NCBI GenBank assembly: GCA_036850595.1
Contig: CM072153.1
Coordinates: 12,542,169-12,606,168 of the forward strand
Reading direction: 5' to 3'
DNA: 64,000 nucleotides
DNA from: Rhyacichthys aspro
Lineage: Eukaryota > Chordata > Actinopteri > Gobiiformes > Rhyacichthyidae
Notes under the pieces: model-generated
Told to the model about the DNA's origin: nothing
The model's input: only the letters and a program-made list of their open reading frames with translations
The model's database searches: none
Program-made: the position numbers and the translations under genes
Shown: positions 13,315 to 27,700 of the stretch, piece by piece
Numbering within the stretch: the first letter of the stretch is position 1
How the letters are laid out: each line of letters opens with the position of its first letter

Positions 13315-16300
13315 ATGAGTACTGCAGGTGTGTCTGAGGATGCAGGCGGCAGCAGCGATGCTCCACCACCATCAAGCCTGAGTAAACTGGCCACAGCTGC
13401 CTCAGGACCAGGCTGGACCAAAGTGTCCTGTCCCTGCTGCATGTCCCACCGGATAGACCCGCTTGTACTGGTCAAACTGGGTCAGAAGGTCCGGCCTGAG
13501 ACCAAGAGGTGGCTCATCAGGCTGATAGGAAGTCCGCAGAAGGATGGAGGTCAGAAGGTTACACCAACTACTTTATCACTGGACTTTTTGCTGTCATAAC
13601 TAAAAAACAAAACAAAAAAGAGTTACGTTAGTTAAGACTTTAATGTTGATACAGTTAGAAACTGCTACACATGGGCTATTGTGCTATTTTACTCAAGGCA
13701 ATTAATATATTTTATCAAAATATTCCTCTACTTTCATATCTGGATTAATAATTTAATTATAACCAGCTAATTACCATTACAAGCCACTTTGCTAATTTTA
13801 GCATAAGGTTGTAAGAAAGTGAACTGATGTCAAATAACCAAAACCTATTTATATAAAATACAACATGATTACATTTCGCTTTCATTTGATTTTAACAGTA
13901 CAAAAAAGGTTTAAAATTACGTTTTACACAAAGCCTATTCAATGAACCCTATCTCTTATAAACTAACAGCTAATATTCCCCGTATGCTGTCTTAGCTAGC
14001 TTAGTTAGCTAACGTAGGCTAATGTGTGCGACTGCCACAGATTGATAAATCTTTTATATTACCACAATAATAATAAAATATTCGTAGTCCTATTGTCCTA
14101 AATGTATGTGTTACCTTAGCCTATTTCTTTGAAACATTAACACATAGGAAGTAGTAGCTATTTATTTTGATTTTTTTATTTATGTTTTTTTTTTTTTTTC
14201 AGAAGTTTTTTTTATATTAAATTAACTTTTTTTTCGTTTGTTTTATTTATTCATCCATATGCTACTGAGAAAATAAATTATTTGTATTAGGCTATATGAT
14301 TAACAGACAGCAAAACAAGTAGGCCTATAAATTTTATTACTCCAAAACAAAAGTATTTTGTATTCATTTTTATTATTTACATGTTACCTATACTTCTGCT
14401 TGCAGTGCAGTTTCAGTTGAGTAACAATAGTTTATATATATTTTAGTACTTTTTACAGCTCTGATTAAAAGCATAGCTATACACTCTGCTTTTCTCAAGT
14501 GCTCTATTCTTTTCACTGTATTGTCAGGTGCAGGATTACTGGCCCACCCTGGAGAGGACGCCAGCGGGGACATCATTGTGGTCTCGGCCCCTCGATGTAC
14601 TCTGCTCCAAGCTACTGAGGAGCTGGGCCTGTGTAAGACCTACAATACTGGGGACATGGAGGCTTTCTCCTACGAAGACAGAGACAACTTCAGGAACTCA
14701 GGTGCGTCGCGTCTGCTTTGAATGTAATCACTACTTCACTTTGCATAGGCTATTTAAACCCCAATTTACAAGCAGAGACATGACTCATGACATTTACAAG
14801 ACAAATAACATTAAAATAATCACACGTAGATTGGGTCTACAGGGTTAAACTGTTGCCCTACTGTGTGTCAGACTAAAATTACTGTCATGTTACTTTTGCC
14901 AGACATTATTTTGGGCTTATTTAGTCAGTATGTTGCACTGTTTGTCTGACTTTTTGTGTTATTTAGACAACATGGAGGCTTTTCTGACCCTGGCTGAGCG
15001 GCAGTACATAGTGAAGTATGAGTTGGACGGGGTGCGGGCTCAGAGGGATATAAGAATACCAGGCCTTGAAGACAGATACACACTAAAACACAGAGATAAC
15101 ATATGTAAGTGAAACACACACTCAAATAATACCCTTATTATTTTAAGTGTTAACCTCCAAACATATTGTAAAAGCAAAGTTATCTGTAGTTATGTACAAT
15201 TAATTTATTTTCATGGCAAATCTAATACCAACAGTCAGTTTTTTTCACAAGCTAAATTTTCCCTCATTACCAGTGTGTGTAATGATGCTCATAAATGGAC
15301 ATGGTCCTGGCAGCTGTATGGCTTATGAGCTGAAGAGTTAGTTACAGTGTTGTTATGGAGCTGTTGTGTTGTTTCAGGGCAGAAGCTTTGTGCGGCTGGA
15401 GTGATTGTGGACACTGTTCCCCTTCACAACCAGGAGCAGCTGAATAGTTTGAGCCAGTCCTGGTACGCTGGGAATCAGCTGGTTCAGCCTCTGGGTAATC
15501 AGGAACACTACACTGCTATTTCATAGAAGTACAAGTCAGTGGAAAAGTCTCATTGTTTATTCCTGTCTGTCTGTGATTCTCTTGTCCCATATCCAGATAC
15601 GGTCAATGCCTACTTTGGAAGCTCAATGGCTTTCTACTTCAGCTTCCTTGATTTCTACACATGGTCACTGCTGCCACCAGCTGTACTGGGCCTATCCATT
15701 ACATACTTTTCAGGTTTGTTAATAATACTAGTGCCTGGTCACTGGTTACTGCATACCAAAGTAAACAATAGCCACAAGTAGAATGACTCAAATTACAAAC
15801 TTATATATGCATCAGTCTAAAGCAAAAAAATGAATTTAGGTTCTTGAGACTGGTTTAAAGCCTCCTGTTCAGGTCTGGTTGTTCCAATAACATTCTGCCT
15901 TCCCAAAACAAACACCTAACAATTCATATTTTCTAAGTGAATATTTACGTTACATAACAGTCTCTACAAAGTGTTATACTGTTATTTTGCTACATGATCT
16001 GGAAAAGCAGTATAATATATTAAAGTCTATTTAGTATTTACTGTTTGTACTGTACATTTGCACTGATATCTTGGGCAACAGTGGAGAGTATGTATGCTGT
16101 GTGGATCACTAGTGTAAATATATTGAAAACACAAAGCTATTAAAGCTGTAAAGCAAACAGAAAACAATGTTTGCAGTAGATTATAATTCTATCTTGCCTA
16201 GCTGGGTTTCCTCACCTTGGAAAACCTGAATTACAGTAAATACAGTGAGTAGTTTTTCACTAACAGAGAAAAAAATAAAAAAGGTGACAATGTCAATGTT

Positions 16301-18947
16301 TTACCACTAGGTTAATTACTTTTTAAAGGGTCTCAGTTCGTCTGTTTGTAGATTAATTTTTTGTTCCCTCTTCAGTGTTGAGTTGTTAGATCTTTGGGTT
16401 TGTTTTTATTTTTTTTGGTCCTTTATAAAGCTGTACATTGTTGTCATAGCAAACAGATATTCACTGATAATTGTCTTGCTTCCCTGTGTTTGTCGCAGGT
16501 GAGCTTCACAAGGAGATGGTGGAGTCTGTTTCTGGGTCAGTGGTCAGCGCCGATGAAGACCGCTCGGGCCTGGCGGTCAGTGGTCACATGATCCAGGCCG
16601 TTTTCAGTATGCTGTGGTCCACTGTGATCATGGAGCTGTGGAAGCGGCGTAGCGCCTCTCTCTCGTACCGCTGGGGAACACTGCAACTCGCCGAGCGCTT
16701 TGCGGAGCCACGGCCCGGTTTCCATGGCACCCTCGGGGTAAACCCTATCACCGGTCGCTTGGAGCCCCTGTTTCCTGAGTGGCAGAGGGACCTGCGTATG
16801 GCTCTGGTGTCTGTGCCAGTGGTCGGGCTGTTTCTAGGTATGACTTAGATTATTACAGTGGTTACAGGTTATTAAAATCATTTCTTATTTCCATTTTGTT
16901 TGTTTGGTCTTTGTTATTGTTGTGCAGGGCTGGTTGTGTTGGGCATGATGGTGTTTTACTGGGGGGAGGCCCAGGTAAAATGGATCCATAAAGACTGGGA
17001 CTCTATGTTGACTCAGACACTGCTCTACTTGCCCTCGGTACTTCACATTGTATACACTAATGTACTAGCCACCGTTTACAGGACTGTGGCACAAGCTTTA
17101 ACTGAATATGGTGAGTAAGGTGAATAAAATGAGACACAGATCCAGTCATTTTTGTCATCTTTGCAAATACTACTGGCCTAAACTCTTTATTTTTTTTTAG
17201 AGAACCACAGAGAAGAGTCAGCTTTTGACAATCACCTCACTGCCAAAGTCTTAGTGGTTGGTTTTTAAATCTTCTTTTCCTTCCTTATGTTCACACATGC
17301 TCAGACTTCTGTAATTGATTGGTCTGTCTGCTGTATCTCCTCCTACAGTTCACCTTCTTCAACAACTTTGCTGTGCTTTTCCACATTGCCTTCTTTAAGC
17401 AGGATGTGCCTTTGCTCCGCAAGGTAACAGTGCAGCACCAAACGTGACAGTGATTCCCATAAGCATTATTTAATTTATATGAATGGGTCTGTTAACATCT
17501 TTTGATCTTTTGTTGTTTATGCTCCTAGCGTTTAGCCTCTCTGCTGATTGTGACCCAGATCATAAACCAGGTAACAGAGGTGGTCATACCCTTCCTGGTG
17601 GACCGCTTTATCAGTGCCCCCAACAGAGATGAGAGTGAAGATGATCCACAAGAAGACAAATTTAGGAACCAAGGCAGTCTCCCTGTTTTCCCTGTGAGTA
17701 TATGTTTACCTTACAGGCTACATATCCACATATATTTACATTTTCACATCTTAATTATTTTGTTTGCTAAAAGTAGTGCCTTATTTTTTTTTTTCTTACT
17801 AAATCTTAACCCCTGAATGAGTTTGGGCTAATTATGACTTCCAAACGTATCACACACAGTCATGATCTTGGTTTGACCCGGTCTTAATACCTTGCCTTGG
17901 ACACTCAGACAGGTAGTCAGATAAACAGTACAGTACTTTAAACTCTGTCAGACCCTTTTTATTTTTTAAAGAAATATCTCTATCAATAAAAGCATGAAAG
18001 AATACTTTTAAGATAGTCTTCATCCTACAAAAGTGTAGACTATAAAGGCACAGCAGAGATAGGATGTAGTTTTGACTCTGCCTCTGAGTGCTGTCCTGGT
18101 GTCGTGTTGCAGGGCCTGTTCGCAGAGTACATTGAGCTCCTGGTGCAGTTTGGGTACTTAAGTCTCTTTTCCTGCGTGTTTCCTCTGACCGCGGTGCTGC
18201 TGCTCCTCAATAACCTAACAGAGATACGTTCAGACGCCTACAAGGTTTGCAAACTCTTCCGCAAGCCCTTCTCCGCTCCTGTGGCCAACATGGGCGTGTG
18301 GCAGGTCAGCAGAAAGCACAATGGGACTCAGAGTCACACGTTTCCAGTTAGGAGTGAACAAACAAATGATGTCTGTGTTTCAGATAGCCTTCGAGGTCCT
18401 GAGTTTTGTGTCCGTCGTGTCAAACTGCTGGTTGCTGATGCTGTCGCCGCGGCTGCAGAAGCTGTGTCACGAGGGCGAGTTGAGCTGCACAAACATCCTG
18501 CTTTTGGCCGTGGCAGTAGAGGTACACAACACCTGCAGGATTGTGTGACATTTGAGACTGACACCGAGTCATGTCTACACACAGTTAAAATGAGAGTAAA
18601 TAAAAACCTCGGTGGAACATTGAGACTGCTGTCGCAACCTTTGATATATAATTAGGAAAGTGTATTTTTACTATTTTGACCTATTTTGACAAGTTAATAA
18701 TGAAGCTAATTTTGCTTGTGTGTAGCACGTGCTGATTCTCATCAAAGTGGTGCTGGCTGTCCTGATCCCAGATGAGCCGGACTGGATCAAGAAAAAGAGA
18801 CTTCACATAGAGTTCAGATCTATGCAGGCCCTGAGACGGCTGGTGAGCCCTTTTACCCTTGACTCTTTAGCATTTTGGGTTTGATGCTTCACTTGGCTGA
18901 CATCTCCTCTGTTCCCAACACAGAAGCTGGTGCCGGGACAGTCCTGA
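13315..18947 (+). CDS. ano10: Anoctamin-10-like membrane protein (TMEM16 family)
   Basis: TMEM16 proteins are ten-helix membrane proteins acting as ion channels or lipid scramblases; ANO10 is mainly intracellular and linked to cerebellar ataxia in people. Coding exons: 13315-13549, 14528-14701, 14967-15104, 15378-15494, 15597-15713, 16499-16837, 16928-17110, 17201-17256, 17349-17423, 17529-17693, 18113-18304, 18384-18521, 18726-18842, 18924-18947. Phases agree throughout, giving about 689 aa (human about 660). Matches to ANO10 include ELWKRRSASLSYRWGTL, EEPRPGFHG-like AEPRPGFHG, VQFGYLSLFSCVFPL and NNLTEIRSDAYKVCKLFRKP. The TM7 and TM8 acidic residues that bind calcium in other anoctamins (EYIE, TEIRSD) are present. 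The last 40 residues keep IPDEPDWIKKK...EFRSMQAL. ANO8 is the nearest alternative, but FRKPFSxPxANxGVWQ favours ANO10. The paralogue (a or b) is not resolved. Confidence 0.92.
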
Positions 18948-21796
18948 GTGCGTTTCAGATGTGGTGCTTTTTGTTTTTCTGTGCCATCCCCAGTGTTGCA
19001 AACTGCTGTGCCTTCAAATACTCTAAAGTGCTATAGTGTACAGGGTGCCCACTTGTGCTTGTAATCCTTACGCTTGAAAATGTAACATCCTGGATTCACT
19101 GCATTTGAGTTTGTAATGCACCGCAGCTGCCAAGAGCTGGAAAAGCTTGAAAATGCAAATTGAACATGCTTAAAATGTACCTTAAGCAAATGACGCACCT
19201 GATGGAATGTATATATGTGTTATGTTACACTAAGGTTAAATAGTTGCTCTGAGGCCAAAGACAAAATGGTTCTGCCTCCTAGTGGTTGTAGTGGTTATCA
19301 GAATTGGCATTAGAACACAGGAGACACAAATTCAGCTTTTCTTTGGTTAAATTAATCAATTATGGGTAGCCCACAGGTCAAACTCTGGAGCTACACATTG
19401 TGTTACATTTTACTATGCAGTCACATAATGGTTACAGTGACGCATGTAGTATTGGAGCGGATGTTATTTATTTCCTATATCGTGGATGTTCAGGCTCCTG
19501 CCCAAGTTGCTTCCCTTCTGTCCTGGGCCTCTGCCTGATTTTCACTTGTTCTTTGGATATTTTCATAGGGCTTTTACAGTGTAATATGCTGCACTTATCT
19601 TCACTGAGGTAGTTCTAGTAAAATGTATTATAAGAATGGTATTGAAAGTATAGGAACAACCAAAGACACTAAACAACTGCAACATTTTTTAAATTTTATT
19701 TCTTCATTTTATGAATGTGTGTTAAATTGTGTGGCTCTGAAGAATGGCAGCTTTAGTCCACTGTGCTGCAATATCACAGATTACCTTATTGGCAAACATA
19801 ACAGCAATACCATAAATGTTTTGTTTGGGGTTTTTTTTAAATTTTTTTTTACCTGTTTTCAGGTCTAATAGAGACTATTTTAAATGCTGTTACTTAGACA
19901 TGTTTTTTTCTAGTCTGCAGGAGGCACTACAAACATGTAAAGTATGGAGGTCTGTGAAGAAAAACAGTCAAAAGACGACAACAATGGTGTAAACCAAAAG
20001 TTTAAACTTTCAAGGTACTAAGACTTAATTTGAGGAAATGTGCAAAGGTCAAGCTAAAAACTCAACATTTTGACAGATTTTTTTTGATTTGCCAATCTTT
20101 TTGTTTTCTTTAGCATTGGAAACCACAATAAAGCACCTTCCACAGGAGGCCTTAATGGCAGCTTCAAGTATAATTTAGGAAAGTTGCAGATGACACTGTT
20201 AATAATACAATTGACTGTGTGTGAGTGTGGGCTCTTAAAAGTCATGTGACTGTCACAGAATAAAATAGAAGAAGACTGGCTGTTGTGTGTCTTTTAAAAT
20301 AAACACCATGTAATGCAGTGATGATTTTGTAATCCATTTTAATAAATAAACTCAGAAAAATAGGTCCAAGGCCCAGAAGAGGGGGATAGTTACAAAGCAG
20401 GTCAATGGGCACAGAGGGAGACGGGCTGCAATCACACAGGACCAATTGATAGGATTATATCCCCTCTTCAGAACAGATTATAGGCTTTAATGAATGATAA
20501 ATAACCCAGTGTCAAATGACATCCTCTGCTTGTCTTGGTAGTGACCATCTGATCACAAGTCACAAGTTAAAAATCTAATTTGTATGAATCTGCAGTCACA
20601 CACAGTTCATCCAAAGCAGCTTATTATACAGCTGTACTTTGGCCTTTTATATTCACCAAAAATGACAAAATACAGTGTGTATGTAAAAATGTAGAAACAC
20701 ACAAGTATTGGAAATAAAAATATCCATTTGGAGGGACTCCTCGCTGCCATTTGGTCTATCCACTGAACCTGGTGCTGCTGGCAAAGAGCTCGCAGCTACA
20801 GTAGTCATACTTGTGCAAATCACCATTCAGTGAGTTACCACCACAAATTACATTAAGAACTAGGTCCTGACAAATCCAAGACACATGGAGGTATACTGTG
20901 ATAAATAACAGTAATAATAATAACATGAACAAAGTCACATCTCTCTTAAGGTTGAGAAATGCAATACCTTTGTCACATTATTGAAAAGAGAAACTACAGA
21001 CAATAGAATTTTTGATAGATGCACAACCAAAATGAATTCATTATCAGTTGCTCAGCAGAATGAAAGGCCTGCATCCCACCAATAGTCATTTATACAATAT
21101 ATATAATATATTAGAACAAATGGTTCAATAAAGACGTGATAATAGAGAACGAAAGTATGACACAATTCAGGAGTAAGTATATATAATACATCAGAGCGTA
21201 TCATGTAACAGTCTCAGTCTTTCCTAATAAGAGCTTATATTAAGAGCTTTCAAACCACCAAATGAAGCAGGTTGTGCAAAGGGAAGAAATAAGTGCTACC
21301 CTGCAGCTGAAGCTGGTTCAAAGGTTATTCATGTACATATAATAGTTATTTATAAAATATGAAATAAAGGATCTAGTGCTGACACTAGTCTGACTGTGTC
21401 AAAGCCAAACAGTCGGAGCTAAAGAGACGCAAGGGCCGCAAACAAACCCAGTGTAGGCACCTTGACAAACAAAATGGACCATAGCTTATTTCACTAAAAA
21501 TACTCACTTTTCTGAATTCTCTACATATTTTCTTCATCTATTCTTCCTTTTAGTTTTTCATGCTAAGCTTGATTGGACGTAAGCAAACCCTTGTATTTTT
21601 GTGGAGCTTCTGTTCACAGCAGCAAATGATGAGCTTCTATTAAGTGTGCACCGACACTAGCTGTGTTTGTCGTCAAATGAGCAAACCACTGAAGGAGAGT
21701 CAAGTTGTACAGTGTCTGCTTGAGGGCCTCAGCAGAAAGCCTTCTCTGTCACGGTGTGAGTCCCAGCCCTGCTGACGGATTTCTCTGCTTTAGTCT
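18948..21796. other. Convergent 3' UTRs of ano10 and the SNRK-like gene
   Basis: The ano10 stop (plus) and the kinase stop (minus) face each other across 2.8 kb. Plus-strand AATAAA sites occur at 20259-20264 and 20298-20303. A minus-strand ATTAAA-type signal lies at 20338-20343 (plus TTTAAT). If both are used, the two transcripts end within about 100 bases of each other or overlap. No coding exon is seen between the stops. Confidence 0.45.
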
Positions 21797-24700
21797 CTAC
21801 AGCACACGACAGCAGTTGTACTGAGCCAGCGGGAGGATCTTGGACTTGTTTTGAGTCGGTATGTTAAAAGCCAGGGCCTTCTCACACAGAGGAAACTGGA
21901 AGAGTCTTTCTCGTAGTTTGATGCTGTGATGTTTAGCCGGGTCTACACGAGGAGCGCTGTCTGGGTTCTGAATTGTACTGTTAGACCGTGGTCTGTCTGT
22001 TGAAAGTTCTTTTCTGCAGCCTTCTTTGTCTGTCTTATGTGTCTCTTTGGCTGAGTTCAGGCAGAGTCTGGAGGAGAGAGCAGGGGCTGATGGGACAGGA
22101 GAAGGAGGTTTGTTGGTGTTATTGTTAGGCTCTTCAGACTCTTCTTGTAGATTTGCTGAATCTGGCTGTGTTTCATAAACAGCCACTGAACAAGGGGGGA
22201 CCTCTGGATCAACATTTCCACGACTCACAGGTTGGTCTGAAATGACCAAGTCTTGGTCCTCCATCTTCATCTCCTGCTCCTCTTCATTGTTACCTGTTAA
22301 CACCACCTCTTTTTCATCACTAACTTTCTCTTCAGCTTTTGACACAAGCAGCGGCAAACATTGACCCTCTTTTGTCAAGCATTCATCCTCATCCTCCTCT
22401 TCCTCCTCCTCCTCCTCCTCTTCACAGATCTGCTGCAGTGCGGGGAGGGTCTTTGGGGTCGATGGGTCCGGGGCTGGTGCAGTCCGCAGAGTGAGATTCA
22501 GGCTGGGTTGCCATGGGCTGGGGAAAGGTGTGTGATTGCTGGGCTTAGCAGCGAGCAGGTCCCCACATTCAGGTGCTCCAGAGCGAGGGGAACCAGGGGA
22601 GAGGGCCCCCGACAGCCAGGAGGGAGGGGCCTCAGGGGTTAGCAGGACGTCACTGAGTCCCTTCAACCAATCATGAGCCTCGATCTCTTCAAGAGACGCA
22701 CGACTGGAGGGATCCTTCTGCAGCATCCTGGAGATCAGGCTAAAAAAAAAAGAAGCAAAAACATAAAATACATAATAATTTAGCATTTATTCAGTACAGT
22801 ATATTCAAGACCAGTGTATCAATGTGTAAGGTTTTTGTTTCCTGACTGTGATGCAGTAGTATGATACAAATATTCAGATTTTTATTAATAATCAGTTTGG
22901 TGATTTTGTGGTACCCTTTGACTTTTGCGATTTGTTAATTTATTGCTATTATTTCAACAGTGGTTACACACGACCACTGACAAAACTGACAAACTGACAA
23001 CCACTTTAGGCACATTTACCAAACTGTTTAAATGAGCTGCAGCTTATATCTCTTACTAATTATGTCCTGAGTTTTTTCTGCTCTATTTTGTCAGTCATGT
23101 GACCAGGGGCTATGTCACATGACATGTGCTGCGTCAGATGTTGCAGGATGCGTCTTCAGTCTGAGATAATGAACAAACCACTGAGGCTATTGACGCCTAT
23201 GGCGTCCAGACTGAAGGGACTAAAACAGGCAAGACATAGGAGCATAAAGACGTCCATTCACTGAGTCTATAACATACAGCAGTTTTTTTACACACAGAGG
23301 CAGCACTTGTGTATTGTACCATACTGACCCAATTACTGCTGACATGGCCATCCTCTGCTGTATTTAAAGGAGTTAACTGATGTAACTTTTTTTTCTGTAA
23401 TCATAAAGCTAACAGTTTTCAAACGTGGATGGAGTGACCTTGACGGATTTAGATTGAGGTAAAAGACAGTCTTTAAATGCTATTAGTAGTACTGCAAGGT
23501 TAACAGCAAATAAAACAATGCTACTTACAGAAAGTTAAATGGAAAACAGAGCCAGCATTAAATGTGTTCAGTGCCACAGCAATAAAATAATTTTCAGTTC
23601 AGAGGAATTAGAGGCAAACAACTGTCTAAACCTTTTTAGAAAAACTTAGTGGCATCTATGGCATGTGTTAATTCTACAGGATTAGATAAATACGAAATAT
23701 GTGAAATGAAATAGCCATCAATAGAAAGTTCATATCTGTAAATATCTCACTTCCTCCTGAACTAAAACACACAATACATACACACACCATAGACACATTT
23801 TGATGTAAGGCCATTATCATATGTTTGTGTTCTGTTTTGTAAAACAGCACCAAGAGACTAGCTGCAAATTAGCCTTGACTATAAATGAAACACACCTAAC
23901 CCTAAATATAATAAACAAGTACTGAGAATAAAAAATGAAGCAAATGCTAAGCCACTACACTGTGTATCTGGGTTTCTACTACACCTTACAGTGTAGAGCA
24001 AATGCTGTTGATATTTACTCTGCTGCAGACTGTGGTTTGGATGAGAGGTGTAAAGAGTCAAGGTTGGGTGAGAAAACACACAGGTAAGTGTGACCTGATG
24101 TGGTCTGTGGACACATGTGGTACTACAATCACCAATATTTGTTCCCCAGCAGAAGATAATCAAAAGGCATGACATAAATACAGAACTGTTTTAGTATGAA
24201 CTGACTTTATGGCACAGCAGACTAGCCTCTAAAATAAGTAGGGCACACAAATTATCCAGTGAAACGCACATTAATGAGAGAATTTTCCGGTCAGTAGACA
24301 CCCCCCCCCCACACACACACACACACACACACATCTACAGCATATAATCTCTGGAGAGGACAGAGCCATAAGTGACGCACCAAACTGCAGTGAACAGGGA
24401 CATTTATGAACTTATCAAGCGTTTGCCCAGTGTTTTTGGTGTATACATTGAGTTACATAACTGTCTACCGCCAGTGCGCTGCTGCCAGTGTATGTACTCA
24501 CTCTCTGCAAAGATCTGAGATGTGCTCAGGGACCGAGTAGCGACAGTCCAGAATCATCACCAGAGTCTCGCTGTCGTTGGTTTCTTGGAAAGGAGGGACT
24601 CCACAAACCAACATGTACAGGATCACCCCCAGAGACCAGATATCTGCAAAACACAAACAGCGAGACCAGATTTATCCAGACTTAAAATAGTCTACAGCTC

Positions 24701-27700
24701 TGTGTGCACTGAGGAGATGACAGCTGCAGATGTTATAGTGTACGAGTGCCTTCAAAATAGATACCAATACCTTTGAGAACTTGAGAACTTATGCTATTGG
24801 ACAAACAATCCTTTTATCTAGGATGATAGCTCCTAATATGGTCCGACTGGTGCAACAATGGTCATTCATTTCAAATGCCAAAGAAGTCTAAATAAAACTG
24901 AGCTGAGAATCTCAAGCGACACATTATTCAGTGATTTACTAGAACTAGAACATTTAGTACAGAGGCTCACAAACATTATTTCTCTGGGGACCCACATTTT
25001 ACCAAATCCAAACATGACCCAATGTCTCCCAGACTCAGTGTTCCCTTTACGGTCATTTTTACATTTATTTGAGTGTGTCGTCCTTCTCATTACATAAGGT
25101 TCGACTACTCGATGTAAAAGTAAGTCCTTGTGTGAAAGCTGGATGTCCGGTTTGGCGGCCTCCACAGTGAGGACACATATCTGGATTGGGTGCTCTTGAC
25201 CCCTCACGGTCCTGACACAGTGTTCTTTATAAGTCCCCTCCCTTCCTTCCCTGTGTCCTCCCTGCACACAGACAGATACAGACAGACAGACGAACTGCAA
25301 ACCCAGAACAGCCTGCCCGGGACGAGGACACGGGCCGCTTGAAGGAAACGCATTCAGAGAAAGGAAGGAGAGCTGTAGGACATAACAAACACTGGTCTTG
25401 TTATGGTGTGCTGCTATTCCCAGAATTTCCTTCTCTCACTTTGGTCCGAACACCACACACTGTCCTCTTTGTGGCAGCTGTGATGTAATAATGAAAAGAT
25501 CACACACCTCATAAAAGGGGTTCCTCTAATATCACACTTTTTGTGGTCTTTGAAGAGGACACATTAAGCCTCTCTTCTTTTTTGTTGTGCTGGCGTGATT
25601 AGGTTAAAAAGAACTTTTGTGATAGTGTCCCAAAGTCATGAATAATTATATAAGCAGTTTTTTTGTGTTACTTATAACAAGTTTAAGATGGGGAATAAGG
25701 GCAATGTTTTTGTCTTTTTCCCATTTTAAATGAATAATTAGTAACTTAAGGGTCAAGGGGGTTATGTGCTTCCTTTGTAATGTTTTTGTTTTATGTGTAG
25801 CTTTAAGATTAAAGCAGCATGTGTATACAAAGATAAGGGGCAACTGAACTTCAGCAGATCAAATACGTTGAAAGAACAAATGTAATAACAGTAAACAGTA
25901 GGTGTATTAGCACAGGTCGCGTGTGCTTTTGTTTTCACTTTTTGTTTGCATTGTACATCTACTTCTAAATCTAGTTGTATAACACAGATGTTCTATTATA
26001 ATGTGTAATACATTCTTTTATATCAAGCTTAACTCTTTTGTGAAAAAAATCAAAACAACCTTATCTGTACTTGCATTAGTTTGCAATAGTCCCTTTAATT
26101 AGAACAATATATTTTAGTGTATCCTCCTATTTATTCTTTATTCAGCATCATGATACTAGGAAAAGTTTTTAATAGGCTTCTACTAATAATACTTATGGTT
26201 AAAGAAGAAGGCTTCTGGACATAGTTTTAAAGGCAGAGGACATTTTTCTTCTTCTACAATTATTCTGTAAATATTCATTACAAATCCTACACTGGTCTAA
26301 AGTTGAGAAATATTTCTGTCTGAACTATTGTCACAGCAGTGATCTGAACAAAGCCCTTTAGTCCCGACTGGTCCCTGCTCAGGCGCACTCATATGCACTC
26401 TCACATGCACTCTCACATGCACTCTCATTTGTGTCAGCAGAAGTGTTATGCAACAGGAGGAGAAGCCAGTGCTGAGTGCTGGGAGTGTACTTTCTCTGCT
26501 CACTGGGGAATATCACACTTTCCCAGCATGCATTAGTGTCCTGCTGGCATCATAAACTCCAGACTCTTACAAGACTCGAGCCAAAGTCTGCAGTTTCATA
26601 TGTGTTTGTAAATACTACATAGTTCTAGATATACACTCTAGATAGACTTCTGCAAAGTTTAAAATCAAGGCAAACTTAAGTGACTTTGTTCAACCAAAAT
26701 CACAATAATGAAGCCTTAAACTGTCTTTCAGGTTCTCACAAAAACCTTTATAATCTGTGAGAACAGTTACCCAGAGGACTCACACATCAAACGTGTTGCA
26801 CAATTTCCTGTTATCTATTTGTTATTTTCTGTTGCCAAGAACAGTTTTTACCCATCAATTTCATTATGTGCACAGAGTAGCCACTTTCAGGGTTGATAAA
26901 AACTCATCAGACAAAACAGGAGATTCAAGGCCTCTTTCTAAAAATGGACGTTTTAAAGGATGTATCAACAACCCTCGAACTGAAGCAGAGGAAGGTGCTA
27001 CGACAAATTATAAGCATTATTGTGAAATCTGAGCCGTAATTAGAGACAGCAGTCAACTCCCATCTTGACCTCACTCATCACCTTTGACACACAAGTCTCT
27101 CTACTGTCGATCTATGTAACGTGCAGTGGAGAAAATGAGTCAATTCGATAAACGGTAACAGTAGAAGCAGCAGCCTTATGGAGTATTGACTATTCTGCAG
27201 AGGGACTCACAGTAGTAAGATACTTTTTACATTTTAGTTAACTTCATTTATATTCAAAAGATAGAAGTAAGTTTATTTTTAATAAAGTAAGAAAGTTTTG
27301 ATAAAACTGTTGACTTTGCTTTCAGCTGGAGACCAGAATGAATAAACAAACAATGGTGCTTATTACAATGCTTGTGTGAATAACAGTTTGTGGTTCACGC
27401 CCTGTGAGGCTCAGTGAAAAGCAGAAGTTCTTCATGCACATAATGTCCTTTAACAGTGTGTGACCTCCACCCATCTTATGTGACGTGGCCTGTGACGTAT
27501 CACCAGGTCTGACTTGAGACTTTAGTCAAGTACATGTGAAGACACACCGAGTACATCTGTGGACATAATAGTACAGTGGTACCATGATAACAGTCTTTCT
27601 GCTGCCTGTGGCACTAATGTGAAGCCTGACATTAGCACTTGGAGCAGAAAACTGTAATAAAGGCATGCATGCACACTTAAGTGGTCATGTATTATGTAAC

